DNA of 64,000 nt from Gluconobacter kondonii (GCF_002723995.1 NZ_BEWP01000003.1:124001-188000); one strand, 5' to 3'. Positions 44,302 to 54,594 are shown, numbered from the stretch's first letter. Made by a program: numbers and translations. The notes: generated from the sequence alone by a model not told the origin.

Positions 44302-45971
44302 GCGTTCCTGTCGGCCATTATCAGTATGACCGGATTGACCGGGATTTTCTTCAGGCGCGGATTGCCGAGTTTGAGGGGCAGGTGAAGCGTCGTCTGGACG
44401 GGACGCTGAGCGAGGACGAGTTCAAGCCTCTGCGGCTGATGAACGGGCTTTATTTGCAGCTTCATGCCTATATGCTGCGGGTGGCCATTCCTTATGGAAT
44501 TCTGGACAGTCGGCAGTTGCGCAAGCTGGGCGAGATTGCCCGGCGCTATGATCGCGATTATGGGCATTTCACGACGCGGCAGAACATCCAGTTCAACTGG
44601 ATCCGGCTGGAAGATACGCCAGATATTCTGCGCGAACTGGCTGAAGTGGACATGCATGCCATCCAGACCAGCGGGAACTGCATCCGCAATGTGACGTCGG
44701 ACGAGTATGCGGGAGCTGCGGCGGATGAACTGGTGGACCCGCGGGTTCATGCGGAAGTGCTGCGGCAGTGGTCCACCCTGCATCCTGAGTTCACGTTCCT
44801 GCCGCGCAAGTTCAAGATTGCTATTTCGGGTAGTCCGAATGACCGGGTGGCGGCGCGCTTCCATGATATCGGGATTCTGGCCCGTCCGGGTGAGGATGGC
44901 GCTCCGGTGTTCCGGATTTTCGTGGGCGGAGGACTGGGGCGGACGCCGGTGATCGGCGAAGAGCTGTTTGACAGTGTTCGGGAAGAGCATCTTCTGGCGA
45001 CGCTTGAGGCGATCCTGCGCGTCTATAATGCGCATGGACGGCGGGACAATATCTACAAGGCGCGGATCAAGATCCTCGTCCAGGCGATCGGGGTTGAGGC
45101 CTATCGGGAGGCTGTGGAAGCCGAGCTTGGTCAGATGGAGCTGGACCGGTATCGGCTGACGCCCGAAGCGGTTGCGGCGATCCGGGCGCGTTTTGCCGTA
45201 CCATTGCTTGAGGCGCCGGACGATGCGGATGCCGTGCTGACGCAGCAGCGGCGGGATGATCCGTTGTTTGATCGCTGGGTGCGGAGCAATACGCATGTTC
45301 ATCGCGATCCGGGGCATATCATTGCGACCATTTCGTTAAAGCCTGCAGGGGGGATTCCGGGGGACGCGACGTCGGCGCAGATCGGGCGTCTGGCGGATCT
45401 GGCGGATGCGTATTCGTTTGGGGAAATCCGGATCACGCATTTGCAGAATGTGGTTCTGGGGCATGTCCGTAAGGACCGGTTGCGGGATCTGTGGCTTGGG
45501 CTGTCGGAAGTCGGACTTGCGGAAGCAAATATCGGGCTGATCGGCGATATCGTGGCGTGCCCGGGACTGGATTACTGTGCGCTGGCGAATGCGCGGTCTA
45601 TTCCGATTGCGCAGAAGCTGGGTGCGCGTTTTGCGGATACGGCGCTTCAGGCGGAAATCGGGGCGTTGCGGATCAATATTTCGGGCTGCATCAATGCCTG
45701 TGGGCATCATCACGCCGGGCATATCGGACTTCTGGGCGTCGACAAGCGTGGAGAGGAGTTCTTCCAGTTGACCGTTGGTGGCCGAGCCGAGAATGGTGCG
45801 GCGCTTGGGACGATTTTGGGGGCAGCGCTTCCGGAAGACGAGACCGTTGATGCGATCGCGCGGCTTGTGGACTGCTATCTTGGGCTTCGGGAGAGTGGAG
45901 AGACGTTCCTTGAGACTCTGACGCGTCTGGGGCATGAGCCTTTCAGGGAGGCGGCGTATGAAGCTGTTTGA
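44298..45971 (+). CDS. cysI: Assimilatory sulfite reductase hemoprotein (CysI-type)
   Basis: The 557-residue protein starts with GTG overlapping DUF2849. N-terminal parasite-like half: YDRDYGHFTTRQNIQFNWIRLED and TSGNCIRNVTSDEYAG. The siroheme/[4Fe-4S] region near residues 420-480 has CPGLDYCALANARS and GCINACGHHHAGHIGLLG, giving the four cysteine ligands. It reduces sulfite to sulfide with six electrons. Followed by a DUF934 gene overlapping by 14 bp. No cysJ or cysG is nearby, so the electron donor could be ferredoxin or come from elsewhere. A nitrite reductase function is less likely given the operon setting. Confidence 0.9.
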   Translation: MSVPVGHYQYDRIDRDFLQARIAEFEGQVKRRLDGTLSEDEFKPLRLMNGLYLQLHAYMLRVAIPYGILDSRQLRKLGEIARRYDRDYGHFTTRQNIQFNWIRLEDTPDILRELAEVDMHAIQTSGNCIRNVTSDEYAGAAADELVDPRVHAEVLRQWSTLHPEFTFLPRKFKIAISGSPNDRVAARFHDIGILARPGEDGAPVFRIFVGGGLGRTPVIGEELFDSVREEHLLATLEAILRVYNAHGRRDNIYKARIKILVQAIGVEAYREAVEAELGQMELDRYRLTPEAVAAIRARFAVPLLEAPDDADAVLTQQRRDDPLFDRWVRSNTHVHRDPGHIIATISLKPAGGIPGDATSAQIGRLADLADAYSFGEIRITHLQNVVLGHVRKDRLRDLWLGLSEVGLAEANIGLIGDIVACPGLDYCALANARSIPIAQKLGARFADTALQAEIGALRINISGCINACGHHHAGHIGLLGVDKRGEEFFQLTVGGRAENGAALGTILGAALPEDETVDAIARLVDCYLGLRESGETFLETLTRLGHEPFREAAYEAV

Positions 45972-46404
45972 ATTCGGTGAGCGGACCGCGCAGGTTCATG
46001 ATGTGCTGGTGACGGTTGAGGAACTGGCGGAACGGGATGATGCGCGGGCTGTCTTGCTGGAGAGTGCGGACGATCCGGCGCTTCTGCGGCCTTATCTGAA
46101 CCGGCTGGATCTTGTGGTGCTGCGGTTTCCGATTTTCAGAGATGGGCGCGGGTTCACGCAGGCTCGGGAATTGCGGGAATATTTGCGGTTCTCTGGCGAA
46201 ATTCGTGCGGAGGGGCATATCCTGCCGGATCAGGCAGCGTTTCTGCGTCGGTGTGGGGTGGACAGTGTCGTTCTGCCGAAGAATGGCAATGGTGATCCTG
46301 ACCTGTGGGAAAAGCAGCTTCGGCAGTTTCCGGTGGCGTATCAGCGGTCGGTTCTGTCGGAGCTCCCGGTGGGGCCGGGGCTGCGGGTTGAGGAAGCGTC
46401 TTAA
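45958..46404 (+). CDS. DUF934 protein of the sulfite reductase operon
   Basis: The ATG at 45958 follows GGGAGG at good spacing, so it is preferred over the earlier frame start. The 148-residue product reads MKLFEFGERTAQVHDVLV and has LRFPIFRDGRGFTQARELRE, typical of DUF934, found at the end of cysI operons in alphaproteobacteria. No catalytic role is established. Its end overlaps the corA end by 4 bp on the other strand. Confidence 0.85.
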   Translation: MKLFEFGERTAQVHDVLVTVEELAERDDARAVLLESADDPALLRPYLNRLDLVVLRFPIFRDGRGFTQARELREYLRFSGEIRAEGHILPDQAAFLRRCGVDSVVLPKNGNGDPDLWEKQLRQFPVAYQRSVLSELPVGPGLRVEEAS

Positions 46405-47378
46405 CGGGCGCCGAACCAGCCGCGCCTCCAGAACCAGAACAGCGGCAGGATAACGGACAGGATCATCAGGATCAGGCTGTAAGGATAACCGTATTTCCAT
46501 GACAGCTCAGGCATGTCGTGGAAGTTCATGCCGTAGATACCTGCGATGAGGGTTGGCAGGATGCCGATGGCGCTGACGACGGTCAGGACCTTCATGCCGT
46601 CATTCTGTTCGATGCTGATGAAGCCGAGCGTGGCGTCCAGCAGAAACTGGACCTTGTTGACGGTCTGGGTGTCGAAGTCGTTGAGGGATGCGATGTCTCG
46701 CCCGGCGATCTTGATGCGGGTTTTGAGGGCCTGTGGTTCTTTCTCGGTTCGGTCGCCGATATAGATCAGGACGCGGTCGAGGCCGAGCAGGCTGTCGCGG
46801 ATCATGGAGGCGAGGTCGCCGCTGTGGCCGAGGCGACGGAGGGTTTCGCGCAGCATTTCGGCGGCTCTGGCGGGATCGCGGGGGCTGCCGGTACTGAAAA
46901 CGCGTTTGGAGATGGCGTCGAGGTCCCGGCCGAGGCCTTCCAGAATGTCGGCGAGGCGATTGATGACTTCTTCGATGATCTCGACGAGGATTTCATTGGC
47001 GGAAGGGCTGCCTTTGGCCGGATCACGCTCAGCCTGACGGCGTCCAACGATATCGAAGCCGTAATAGTCAGTATAGCGCACTGTGATGAGGTGGCTGTCT
47101 GTCAGGACGAAGCCAATGGGCAGGGAAAAGGCTGTATTTTCTTCGCGCCGGACAAGCGGGGTCGAAAGATAGAGGGTGCCATCCTGTTCGTGATGGCGGG
47201 AGGAGCTTTCGATTTCTTCCAGTTCATTCCGGCGGGGAATATGGGTGTTGAGGGCCTTTTCTGCGCGGGCGACCTCGTCGAGAGTCGGGTTGATGAGGTC
47301 GAGCCAGACCGCTTTGGAGATATCGACGTCCGGTCCGGTTTCCCGGGCCGGAGCGCCTGCGGGGCGCACGAGGAACAT
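46401..47378 (-). CDS. CorA-family magnesium/cobalt transporter
   Basis: The start at ATG 47378 follows AAGGA by 8 bases; a TTG at 47399 is possible but less likely. The 325-residue protein has a long helical cytosolic part and two C-terminal transmembrane helices. The first is preceded by the signature YGMNF (GMN motif) after IGILPTLIAGI, and a basic tail WFWRRGWFGAR ends the protein. It is a pentameric inner membrane channel for Mg2+ (or Co2+/Ni2+). It is divergent from trpB. The stop overlaps that of the DUF934 gene. Confidence 0.9.
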   Translation of the reverse strand: MFLVRPAGAPARETGPDVDISKAVWLDLINPTLDEVARAEKALNTHIPRRNELEEIESSSRHHEQDGTLYLSTPLVRREENTAFSLPIGFVLTDSHLITVRYTDYYGFDIVGRRQAERDPAKGSPSANEILVEIIEEVINRLADILEGLGRDLDAISKRVFSTGSPRDPARAAEMLRETLRRLGHSGDLASMIRDSLLGLDRVLIYIGDRTEKEPQALKTRIKIAGRDIASLNDFDTQTVNKVQFLLDATLGFISIEQNDGMKVLTVVSAIGILPTLIAGIYGMNFHDMPELSWKYGYPYSLILMILSVILPLFWFWRRGWFGAR

Positions 47379-47560
47379 CAGGCGGATCCTTGAGGGCAAT
47401 GGAAAGGCTGTGAGGCTCCCTCATGTCCTGCCTGACGCGGGATCGCAAGATGTATGGGACGGGAATTGCTGCGGGAGAGGCCTGAAAACGGCGAGATGGA
47501 TGGACGGCGGGGGCTGCTCTTGGTATCGCATTGAAGCCCTGAAGCGGAACCGAGTGCGGT

Positions 47561-48799
47561 ATGACGAACACATCTTCCCCCCTATCTTCCTCTCTGGCCA
47601 ATTCGCTTCGTTCTGGCCCTGACGAACGGGGCCGGTTCGGGATTTTTGGTGGCCGCTTTGTTGCGGAAACGCTGATGCCGCTACTGTTCGAGCTGGACGA
47701 GGCCTATCGCGCTTCGCAGGCTGACCCCGCGTTCCGCGAAGAGCTGGACTATTATCTGAAGGATTATGTCGGTCGTCCGAGCCCGTTGTGGTTTGCCCGG
47801 CATCTGACGGAAGAGCTTGGGGGGGCGAAGGTCTACTTCAAGCGCGAAGAGCTGAACCATACAGGGTCGCACAAGCTCAACAACGTCATGGGGCAGATTC
47901 TCGTGGCTCGGCGCATGGGCAAGACCCGGATCGTTGCAGAGACGGGTGCGGGGCAGCATGGTGTGGCGACGGCGACGGTCTGTGCGCTGTTTGGTTTGAA
48001 ATGCACCATTTACATGGGTGCGACGGACGTTGAGCGGCAGAAGCCCAATGTGTTCCGCATGCATCTGCTGGGTGCTGAGGTGAAGCCTGTGACGGCTGGG
48101 GCGGGCACGCTCAAGGACGCGATGAACGAGGCCATGCGCGACTGGGTGGCCAATATCGCGGATACGTATTTCCTCGTGGGTACGGTGGCCGGGCCGCATC
48201 CGTATCCGGAGATGGTGCGGGACTTCCAGTCCGTGATCGGGGTTGAGACCAAGGAGCAGATTACTCAGGCCGAGGGGCGTCTGCCGGATGTGATTGTGGC
48301 GGCCATTGGTGGCGGTTCGAATGCAATGGGGATTTTCCATCCGTTTCTGGACGATGCGGATGTGAAGCTGATTGGTGTCGAGGCGGCGGGGCATGGGCTG
48401 GATTCCGGGAAGACGGCGGCGTCCATTTCCCGTGGGCGACCGGGTGTGCTGCATGGCAACCGGACCTATCTGCTTCAGGACAAACACGGCCAGATCGAGG
48501 AAGCGCATTCGCTCAGTGCGGGGCTGGATTATCCGGGGATTGGGCCAGAGCATTCCTGGCTGAATGATATCGGCCGGGCCGAGTATGTCGGTGTGACGGA
48601 TGAGGAGGCGCTTGAGGCGTTTCAGGTCTGTACGCGGACGGAAGGTATCATTCCGGCGCTCGAATGTGCGCATGGATTGGCGCATGTCATGAAAATTGCG
48701 CCCACGATGGCGAAGGACCAGATCATCGTTCTGAATGTTTCGGGTCGTGGGGATAAGGATATCTTTACTGTGGCGCATCATCTGGGAGTGAAGCTGTGA
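47561..48799 (+). CDS. trpB: Tryptophan synthase beta chain
   Basis: The 412-residue protein contains the PLP lysine in [13 protein letters not shown], the phosphate-binding GGGSNAMG, the catalytic [13 protein letters not shown], and [15 protein letters not shown]. TrpB condenses indole and serine to tryptophan; indole arrives from TrpA through the inter-subunit tunnel. It overlaps trpA by 4 bp, as is common. No trpF is upstream in the window; the divergent corA gene is next. Length and motifs are normal. Confidence 0.97.
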   Translation: MTNTSSPLSSSLANSLRSGPDERGRFGIFGGRFVAETLMPLLFELDEAYRASQADPAFREELDYYLKDYVGRPSPLWFARHLTEELGGAKVYFKREELNHTGSHKLNNVMGQILVARRMGKTRIVAETGAGQHGVATATVCALFGLKCTIYMGATDVERQKPNVFRMHLLGAEVKPVTAGAGTLKDAMNEAMRDWVANIADTYFLVGTVAGPHPYPEMVRDFQSVIGVETKEQITQAEGRLPDVIVAAIGGGSNAMGIFHPFLDDADVKLIGVEAAGHGLDSGKTAASISRGRPGVLHGNRTYLLQDKHGQIEEAHSLSAGLDYPGIGPEHSWLNDIGRAEYVGVTDEEALEAFQVCTRTEGIIPALECAHGLAHVMKIAPTMAKDQIIVLNVSGRGDKDIFTVAHHLGVKL

Positions 48800-49608
48800 G
48801 CCGGATCCAGACACGTTTTGCCGCTCTGAAACAGGAAGGGCGCGGGGCGCTGATTCCGTATCTTCAGGCTTGTGATCCGGATTATGACACCTCGCTGGAG
48901 CTGCTGCGGGCGATGCCGGCGGCTGGGGCGGATCTGATCGAAATCGGGGTGCCGTTTTCCGATCCGTCTGCGGATGGGCCGACGATTCAGGCGGCTGCTC
49001 TGCGTGGACTGAAGGCGGGGGCGACGCTGGGGCTGGTGCTTCAGATGGTCCGGGCGTTCCGTGAGATGGACAGTGAGACGCCGATCGTGCTGATGGGGTA
49101 TCTGAATCCGATCGATAGTTATGGCCCGGCGGAATTCTGTTTCGATGCGGCGCAGGCAGGTGTGGACGGGATTATTGTCGTCGACATGCCGACTGAGGAG
49201 GCGGATCTGCTGGATGCTCATGCGCGGGAAGCCGGGCTGGACATCATTTCTCTGGTGGCGCCGACGACGTCGAACTCCCGTTTGTTCCATGTGCTGCGGG
49301 ATGCGACCGGGTTTGTTTATTATGTGAGCATTACCGGGATTACCGGGACGAGCAGTGCGAGTGCTGCGGATTTGGAGAAAGCGCTGCCGCGTATCCGGGA
49401 AGCGACCAGTTTGCCTGTGGCGGTCGGGTTTGGGATTTCCACGCCTGAGCAGGCGCGGACGGCGTCACGGATCGGGGATGCGGCGGTTGTGGCCTCTGCC
49501 CTGATCAAGACCATGGCGGGGACGCTCGAAGATGGGCGTGCGACGGGGCGGACCGTTCCGGCTGTCCTGGCGCAGCTTGAGGAATTGGCTGCGGCTGTTC
49601 GGGCTTAA
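48796..49608 (+). CDS. trpA: Tryptophan synthase alpha chain
   Basis: The 270-residue TIM-barrel protein has the catalytic Glu in [18 protein letters not shown] and the second acid in the same stretch, plus phosphate-binding [11 protein letters not shown]. It cleaves indole-3-glycerol phosphate to indole. It begins inside trpB (GTGA overlap) with a GTG start, then ends in a strong two-way terminator. Motifs and length are normal. Confidence 0.97.
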   Translation: MSRIQTRFAALKQEGRGALIPYLQACDPDYDTSLELLRAMPAAGADLIEIGVPFSDPSADGPTIQAAALRGLKAGATLGLVLQMVRAFREMDSETPIVLMGYLNPIDSYGPAEFCFDAAQAGVDGIIVVDMPTEEADLLDAHAREAGLDIISLVAPTTSNSRLFHVLRDATGFVYYVSITGITGTSSASAADLEKALPRIREATSLPVAVGFGISTPEQARTASRIGDAAVVASALIKTMAGTLEDGRATGRTVPAVLAQLEELAAAVRA

Positions 49609-49628
49609 TTTTCGGGCCTGATGTTTGG

Positions 49629-49657
49629 CGTTCCGGCAGGCTGGGCCTGTCGGAACG
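49629..49657. terminator. Bidirectional terminator between trpA and the HdeD-like gene
   Basis: CGTTCCGGCAGG at 49629-49640 pairs with CCTGTCGGAACG at 49646-49657 with a single G-T mismatch, leaving a 5-base loop. It lies between two converging genes. A T-run is weak, so part of the effect may depend on Rho. Confidence 0.7.
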
Positions 49658-49664
49658 CGTTTGA

Positions 49665-50228
49665 TCAGGTGTTGTTGCGCAGGGAAAATCCGAACATCAT
49701 CGTTGCGAAGCCTGCCATCAGCAGTTCTACGGCGATGAACATGCCGATCAGCCAGAGGCCGGACCAGGGCAGTGTCATGTAAAGCAGGATACCCACGACG
49801 AGTGTGAGGAGGCCGCTGAGGGCCAGCATGATCCAGCTCTTGTTGGTGCGGTGTCCGCCAGCCCAGAAGGTTCGGGCGAGGCCTGCGAAGATCAGGCAGC
49901 CTGCGAGAATGGCTGTGATGAAGATCGAGCCGGTTGCAGGTTCCTCAATCAGAAGGATGCCGCCGAGGATGTAGAGGCCACCGATCAATCCGGATAGCCA
50001 CTGGTTCGGGACGGGAAGGCCGCGATGGGCGAAGCTCTGCATGACCTGTGCGACGCCGCCCACGATCATCAGGACGCCGAGGACCACCATGCTGGCGAGG
50101 GTGGTGGCGATGGTGTCGAGGGCGGCCAGAATGCCGAGGACGATCAGGACAGCGCCGAAGCCAATGAACCAGCCGGGCTTGAGGCCCTGGGGGTTGGGAA
50201 AGCGGAGGGTGTTGAAGCTGTCGGACAT
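49665..50228 (-). CDS. HdeD-family (DUF308) membrane protein
   Basis: Starting at ATG 50228 with GGAG 8 bases upstream, the 187-residue protein has six hydrophobic helices (FIGFGAVLIVLGILAALDTI, MVVLGVLMIVGGVAQVMQSF, LIGGLYILGGILLIEEPATG and so on), the DUF308/HdeD pattern. HdeD contributes to acid resistance in E. coli at high cell density. In an acetic acid bacterium this would be fitting, but the role is inference. The gene sits on the minus strand between trpA and accD, which are often neighbours. Confidence 0.85.
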   Translation of the reverse strand: MSDSFNTLRFPNPQGLKPGWFIGFGAVLIVLGILAALDTIATTLASMVVLGVLMIVGGVAQVMQSFAHRGLPVPNQWLSGLIGGLYILGGILLIEEPATGSIFITAILAGCLIFAGLARTFWAGGHRTNKSWIMLALSGLLTLVVGILLYMTLPWSGLWLIGMFIAVELLMAGFATMMFGFSLRNNT

Positions 50229-50502
50229 GGTTTTCTCCGGTTGGGAGCTGGGTTTGTTTTGGCTGATCTCTGTCGGGAGGCCTGCCGGTTCTGTGACACA
50301 ACGCGTGATATCGTGGTTCGTATCAGGGAGGATGACATGTTTTGTGATGCGGATGGGAGAGATAAGCTGGAGCTGCGGATGGTTGGGCTGGCATAATCGG
50401 TATCCTGGCGTTAAAACGCGCCCAGAGAATGTGGCCCTTCGCCGGGCTTTACCCCTACTCCGTCCTTTGTTCTGAAGGCGGCCAGAAGAGTAATGAGACA
50501 AC

Positions 50503-51372
50503 ATGAGCTGGATGACCGACTACGTCCGACCCAAGCTGCGTGGCCTGCTTCAGCGGGATGTGCCGGACAATCTTTGGACCAATTGTGAATCCTGCGGGCA
50601 GATGATGCTCACCAAGGAGTTGGAGCGGTCCGAGAAGGTCTGTCCGCATTGTGGCCACCATATGCGTGCGACGGCGAAGGAGCGTCTGGGCTGGACGTTC
50701 GATGGTGGGGAATACACCTCCATTGAGTTGCCGAAGATGCCGGTCGATCCGTTGGGTTTCAAGGATTCCAAGCGTTATACGGATCGTCTGAAGGATGCGC
50801 GGAACAAGTCTCATCTTGATGATGCGCTGGTGGTTGCGCATGGTCTGATCAAGGGACAGAAGGCTGTGGTTGCGGTCATGGCGCCTGAGTTCCTGCTTGG
50901 GACCATGGGAGCTGCTCTTGGCGAGGCATTTGTGGCAGCCTGTCGTTTGGCCGTTCTGCAGAAGGCGCCGCTGGTGGTTTACACGGCGTCGGGTGGGGCG
51001 CGGATGCAGGAAGGTGTTGTCAGCCTGATGCAGATGCCGCGTACGACGATCGGTGTGCAGATGTTGCAGGAAGCGGGTCTGCCTTACGTTGTTGTCTTTA
51101 CGAATCCGACGACGGGCGGTGTCTCGGCCTCCTTTGCGATGCTGGGGGATGTGCATATTGCCGAGCCTAATGCGCTGATCGCGTTTGCGGGGCCGCGTGT
51201 CATTCAGGACACCGTTCGTGAGAAGCTGCCGGAAGGCTTCCAGCGGTCGGAGTATCTGCGTGAGCATGGGATGGTCGATATTGTGGCCAAGCGGTCTGAG
51301 TTGCCGGAACTGCTAGGGCGGATTCTGGGTATGATGACGCGCCAGAAAACCGTTTCTGACACGGCGGCCTGA
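50503..51372 (+). CDS. accD: Acetyl-CoA carboxylase carboxyltransferase subunit beta
   Basis: The 289-residue protein has a zinc ribbon with Cys28, Cys31, Cys47 and Cys50 and the crotonase-type carboxyltransferase core (YTASGGARMQEGVVSLMQM, TTGGVSASFAMLGD, AGPRVIQDTVREKLPEGFQ). It transfers carboxyl from biotin to acetyl-CoA in the first step of fatty acid synthesis, together with AccA. It is followed by folC, overlapping by one base, a conserved pair. Confidence 0.97.
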   Translation: MSWMTDYVRPKLRGLLQRDVPDNLWTNCESCGQMMLTKELERSEKVCPHCGHHMRATAKERLGWTFDGGEYTSIELPKMPVDPLGFKDSKRYTDRLKDARNKSHLDDALVVAHGLIKGQKAVVAVMAPEFLLGTMGAALGEAFVAACRLAVLQKAPLVVYTASGGARMQEGVVSLMQMPRTTIGVQMLQEAGLPYVVVFTNPTTGGVSASFAMLGDVHIAEPNALIAFAGPRVIQDTVREKLPEGFQRSEYLREHGMVDIVAKRSELPELLGRILGMMTRQKTVSDTAA

Positions 51373-52694
51373 TGACTGCGGAGCTTGGGGTGCCGGTTCG
51401 GCTGCCCGGTGAATATCAGGGGCGGCCTGGGGCGGTGCTTGCGCGCCTTCAGGAGCTTTATCCGGCGCTGATTGATCTTTCGCTGGGGCGGCTTGAAGTG
51501 CTGCTGGCGAAGCTGGGCCACCCCGAGCGTCATCTGCCGCCTGTCATTCATGTGGCGGGTACGAACGGCAAGGGGAGTACCTGCGCCAATCTGCGGGCGA
51601 TTGCCGAAGCGGCTGGGCTGCGGGTGCATGTCATGAGCAGTCCGCATCTGGTGAGCGTGACCGAGCGGTTCCGGTTAGCGGGGCGGCTTGTGGATGAGGA
51701 TGTGCTGGTTGCTGCGCTTGAGAAAGTCGAGCAGGTCAATGCTGGTGCTCCGATTACGGTTTTCGAGGTTCTGACGGCTGCGGGGTTCTTGCTGTTTTCG
51801 CAGGTGCCGGCAGATCTGGTGGTTCTGGAAGTCGGGCTTGGGGGGCGGCTGGATGCGACCAATGTGGTGCCGAAGCCTGCTGTTTGCGTGATTACGCCTG
51901 TCAGTCTGGATCATGAAGCGTTTCTGGGCAGCACCGTCGCGGCGATTGCCGGGGAAAAGGCCGGAATCATCAAGGTTGGAGTTCCGGTTGTTTCGGCTGC
52001 TCAGGCGCCGGACGCTCTGGATGTTATTCGGCGCCGGGCTGCGGAACTGGGTGCGTCGCTTCGGGTGGTGGGACAGGATGTTTTTGTCACCGAGCGGGTG
52101 GATGGTCTGGATTACCGGGATGCAGACGGTGTTCTTTCGCTGCCGTTGCCTGCGTTGAAAGGCCAGCATCAGGCCGGGAATGCAGCGCTGGCCGTGGCGG
52201 CTTTGCGTGTGTCAGGGTTGAAGCTCCCGCTTACGGCCTATCAGGGGATTGCTCGGACGTTCTGGCCTGCACGGTTGCAGAAGTTGGACGGCACGTTGGC
52301 CCGGATGCTGCCTGAGGGGTGGGATTTGTATCTTGATGGCGGGCACAATCCCGATGCCGGACAGGTTCTGGGGGCGGTGCTGGAAGGTTGGAAAGATCGG
52401 CCGGTACATGTGATTGCGGGTGTGAAGCAGACCAAAGATGCCTCCGGGTTCCTGAAGCCGATTATCGAACGGGTTGCTTCGGTTCAGGCGGTGTCTGAGC
52501 CGGGGCAGCATCTTGCGATGCCGGTTGAGGAAATCATTGCCGCTTCTGGTGGGCGGGCGATTGCCGGTCCAACTGTCAGGGCGGCTTTGGAGCGTTTGGT
52601 TGCCGAAGGGGGTACTCCGGCCCGGGTGTTGATTTGTGGCAGTCTTTATCTGGCGGGTGTGGTTCTGGCAGAGGATGGCTGGATCGCCAGTTAA
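51372..52694 (+). CDS. folC: Bifunctional folylpolyglutamate synthase/dihydrofolate synthase
   Basis: The 440-residue Mur-ligase-family enzyme has the ATP-binding loop VAGTNGKGSTCANL, the VLEVGLGGRLDATNVV block and ITPVSLDHEAFLG. A C-terminal domain ends with YLDGGHNPDAGQ and ILICGSLYLAGVVL. It adds glutamate to dihydropteroate and folates. It overlaps accD by one base. Length and motifs are normal. Confidence 0.95.
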   Translation: MTAELGVPVRLPGEYQGRPGAVLARLQELYPALIDLSLGRLEVLLAKLGHPERHLPPVIHVAGTNGKGSTCANLRAIAEAAGLRVHVMSSPHLVSVTERFRLAGRLVDEDVLVAALEKVEQVNAGAPITVFEVLTAAGFLLFSQVPADLVVLEVGLGGRLDATNVVPKPAVCVITPVSLDHEAFLGSTVAAIAGEKAGIIKVGVPVVSAAQAPDALDVIRRRAAELGASLRVVGQDVFVTERVDGLDYRDADGVLSLPLPALKGQHQAGNAALAVAALRVSGLKLPLTAYQGIARTFWPARLQKLDGTLARMLPEGWDLYLDGGHNPDAGQVLGAVLEGWKDRPVHVIAGVKQTKDASGFLKPIIERVASVQAVSEPGQHLAMPVEEIIAASGGRAIAGPTVRAALERLVAEGGTPARVLICGSLYLAGVVLAEDGWIAS

Positions 52695-52738
52695 TCCGTT
52701 TCTGGTGACGGAGTGGGATGTTAGAAGGACGCGTGAAC

Positions 52739-54253
52739 ATGATCGAATCGCATTCCTCTCCGTCCGCTTCTGATGCTTCCTCGAACGATGGAGATCTGGG
52801 CCTTCTGTTGAGGCGTAGCCCTCCGTCCAGTGTTGCTGCCGAACAGGCGCTGCTGGGCGCCATTCTGACGAACAACAAGGCATATGAGCGGGTTTCGGAC
52901 TTTCTGGAGCCTGCTCATTTTTCCGATCCTCTGAATGGTCGGATCTATGAAGCGATTGCCCGGCGGATTGAGCGGGGGCAGTTGGCTGATCCCGTGACCA
53001 TGCGGGCAGAATTCGAACATACGGGTGTTCTGGATGCGGCGGGTGGGCCTGCGTATCTGGCCAAGCTGTTGACGGCGATGGTGGGGATCGTCAACGCAGG
53101 TGATTATGGGCGGGTGATCCATGATGCCTGGGTGCGGCGGCAGCTGATCGATATTGGTGAGACGGTCGTTAACAACGCTTTCGGGGCGCGGCCGGATCTG
53201 GACGGGTCGGATCAGATCGCGGCGTCCGAAGAGGCGCTGTTCAAGTTGGCGACGGAGCGGGGTCAGGAAGGCGGTTTCGTTTCTTTCACCAATGCTCTGA
53301 CGGAAGCGGTTAAGGTTGCGACCAAGGCTTATCAGAGGACCGGCGATGTCGTGGGTCTGACGTCGGGTCTGCGGGATTTCGACAAGCGGACCGGTGGTTT
53401 GCATCCTTCCGATCTGATTATTCTTGCCGGTCGTCCTGCAATGGGCAAGACGGCGCTTGCGACCAAGATTGCGTTTTCGGCGGCGCGCTCGATTCTGCGG
53501 GATGCTGAGGATAGTGGGGAAAAGCCCAAAGGGTCGGTCGCTATTTTCTCGCTGGAAATGTCGTCTGAGCAGTTGGCGACTCGTATTCTGTCGGGTGAAG
53601 CTGAGGTTTCGGGTGAAAAGATCCGTCGCGGTGACATCGGGCAAAAGGAGTTTGACCGCTTTGTCCGTGTGGCGCGGGAACTTCAGCGGCTGCCGCTCTA
53701 TATTGACGATACGCCAGCGATTTCTCTCTCCGCCATGCGAACGCGCTGCCGGCGGTTGGCTCGGACGCAGGGCTTGAGTCTTGTTGTTGTGGATTATCTT
53801 CAGCTGATGCGGCCTGCGATCGGGACCAAGCCTGACAGTCGTGTTCTGGAAATTTCAATGATTACGCAGGGACTTAAGGCAATTGCGAAAGAGCTTTCTG
53901 TGCCCGTGATTGCGCTGTCCCAGTTGTCGCGTCAGGTTGAATCGCGTGAAGATAAACGGCCCATGTTGTCGGATCTACGCGAATCGGGCTCAATCGAGCA
54001 GGATGCGGATGCGGTCATGTTCGTATATCGCGATGAATATTACCTGCAGCAGCGTCAGCCTAAAGACAGCGCTTATGACAGCAATGACAAATTTCAGGTT
54101 GCGACAGAAGAATGGCAGCGCAAGATGGCGCTGGTACACAATAAGGCCGAGCTGATTCTTGAGAAGCAGCGTCATGGGCCTACAGGGATGATCCAGCTAT
54201 ATTTCGAAGGGGAATATACCCGATTTGGGGATCTGGATGTCATTCATGAGTAA
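52739..54253 (+). CDS. dnaB: Replicative DNA helicase DnaB
   Basis: The start is set at ATG 52739 behind GAAGGA; an ATG at 52718 is in frame but lacks a site. The 504-residue protein has the N-terminal helical domain (SVAAEQALLGAILTNNKAYE) and the RecA-like C-terminal domain: Walker A GRPAMGKTALATK, VAIFSLEMSSEQLATRIL, Walker B VVVDYLQLM, and DLRESGSIEQDADAVMF. It is the hexameric fork helicase. It is the last core gene before the phage block. A short hairpin (ACTCGCC/GGCGAGT, 54253-54272) lies at the stop. Confidence 0.96.
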   Translation: MIESHSSPSASDASSNDGDLGLLLRRSPPSSVAAEQALLGAILTNNKAYERVSDFLEPAHFSDPLNGRIYEAIARRIERGQLADPVTMRAEFEHTGVLDAAGGPAYLAKLLTAMVGIVNAGDYGRVIHDAWVRRQLIDIGETVVNNAFGARPDLDGSDQIAASEEALFKLATERGQEGGFVSFTNALTEAVKVATKAYQRTGDVVGLTSGLRDFDKRTGGLHPSDLIILAGRPAMGKTALATKIAFSAARSILRDAEDSGEKPKGSVAIFSLEMSSEQLATRILSGEAEVSGEKIRRGDIGQKEFDRFVRVARELQRLPLYIDDTPAISLSAMRTRCRRLARTQGLSLVVVDYLQLMRPAIGTKPDSRVLEISMITQGLKAIAKELSVPVIALSQLSRQVESREDKRPMLSDLRESGSIEQDADAVMFVYRDEYYLQQRQPKDSAYDSNDKFQVATEEWQRKMALVHNKAELILEKQRHGPTGMIQLYFEGEYTRFGDLDVIHE

Positions 54254-54594
54254 CTCGCCGGAGAGGGCGAGTACTTTGAGTGGCGTGACGCTTCAGTAAG
54301 CGATGCTGTTAACAGGACGTGGTATTTGGTTGATGAAATCGCCGTCCTTGTTTCGAGTGTATCTCAGGTAGAGGCTGGATACAGAATGTCGCAATTTGTT
54401 AATTAAAAATAAACAAAATTAGATTCTGTAGAAATCTGACGTCTGAAAAAAGCTGAAATATGAAACTCTTCCCATCAGTTTCGCGAAGAAATGATGGGAG
54501 AGAGAACATGTTTTCTTTCTTCAATTATGGCTGCAATGCAGGAAAAAGAGGGCAGTTCAGACCCGCCATAATGGCTCCAAGCCATATTTGTTTC
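54254..54594. other. Junction between dnaB and the phage block, no gene seen
   Basis: Apart from the hairpin at the dnaB stop, these 340 bp hold no convincing gene. A small ORF at 54460-54657 has no homology clue and lacks a good ribosome-binding site. The left attachment site of the prophage, if it has one, would be expected near here, but no repeat could be matched because the right end of the phage is outside the window. Confidence 0.5.
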
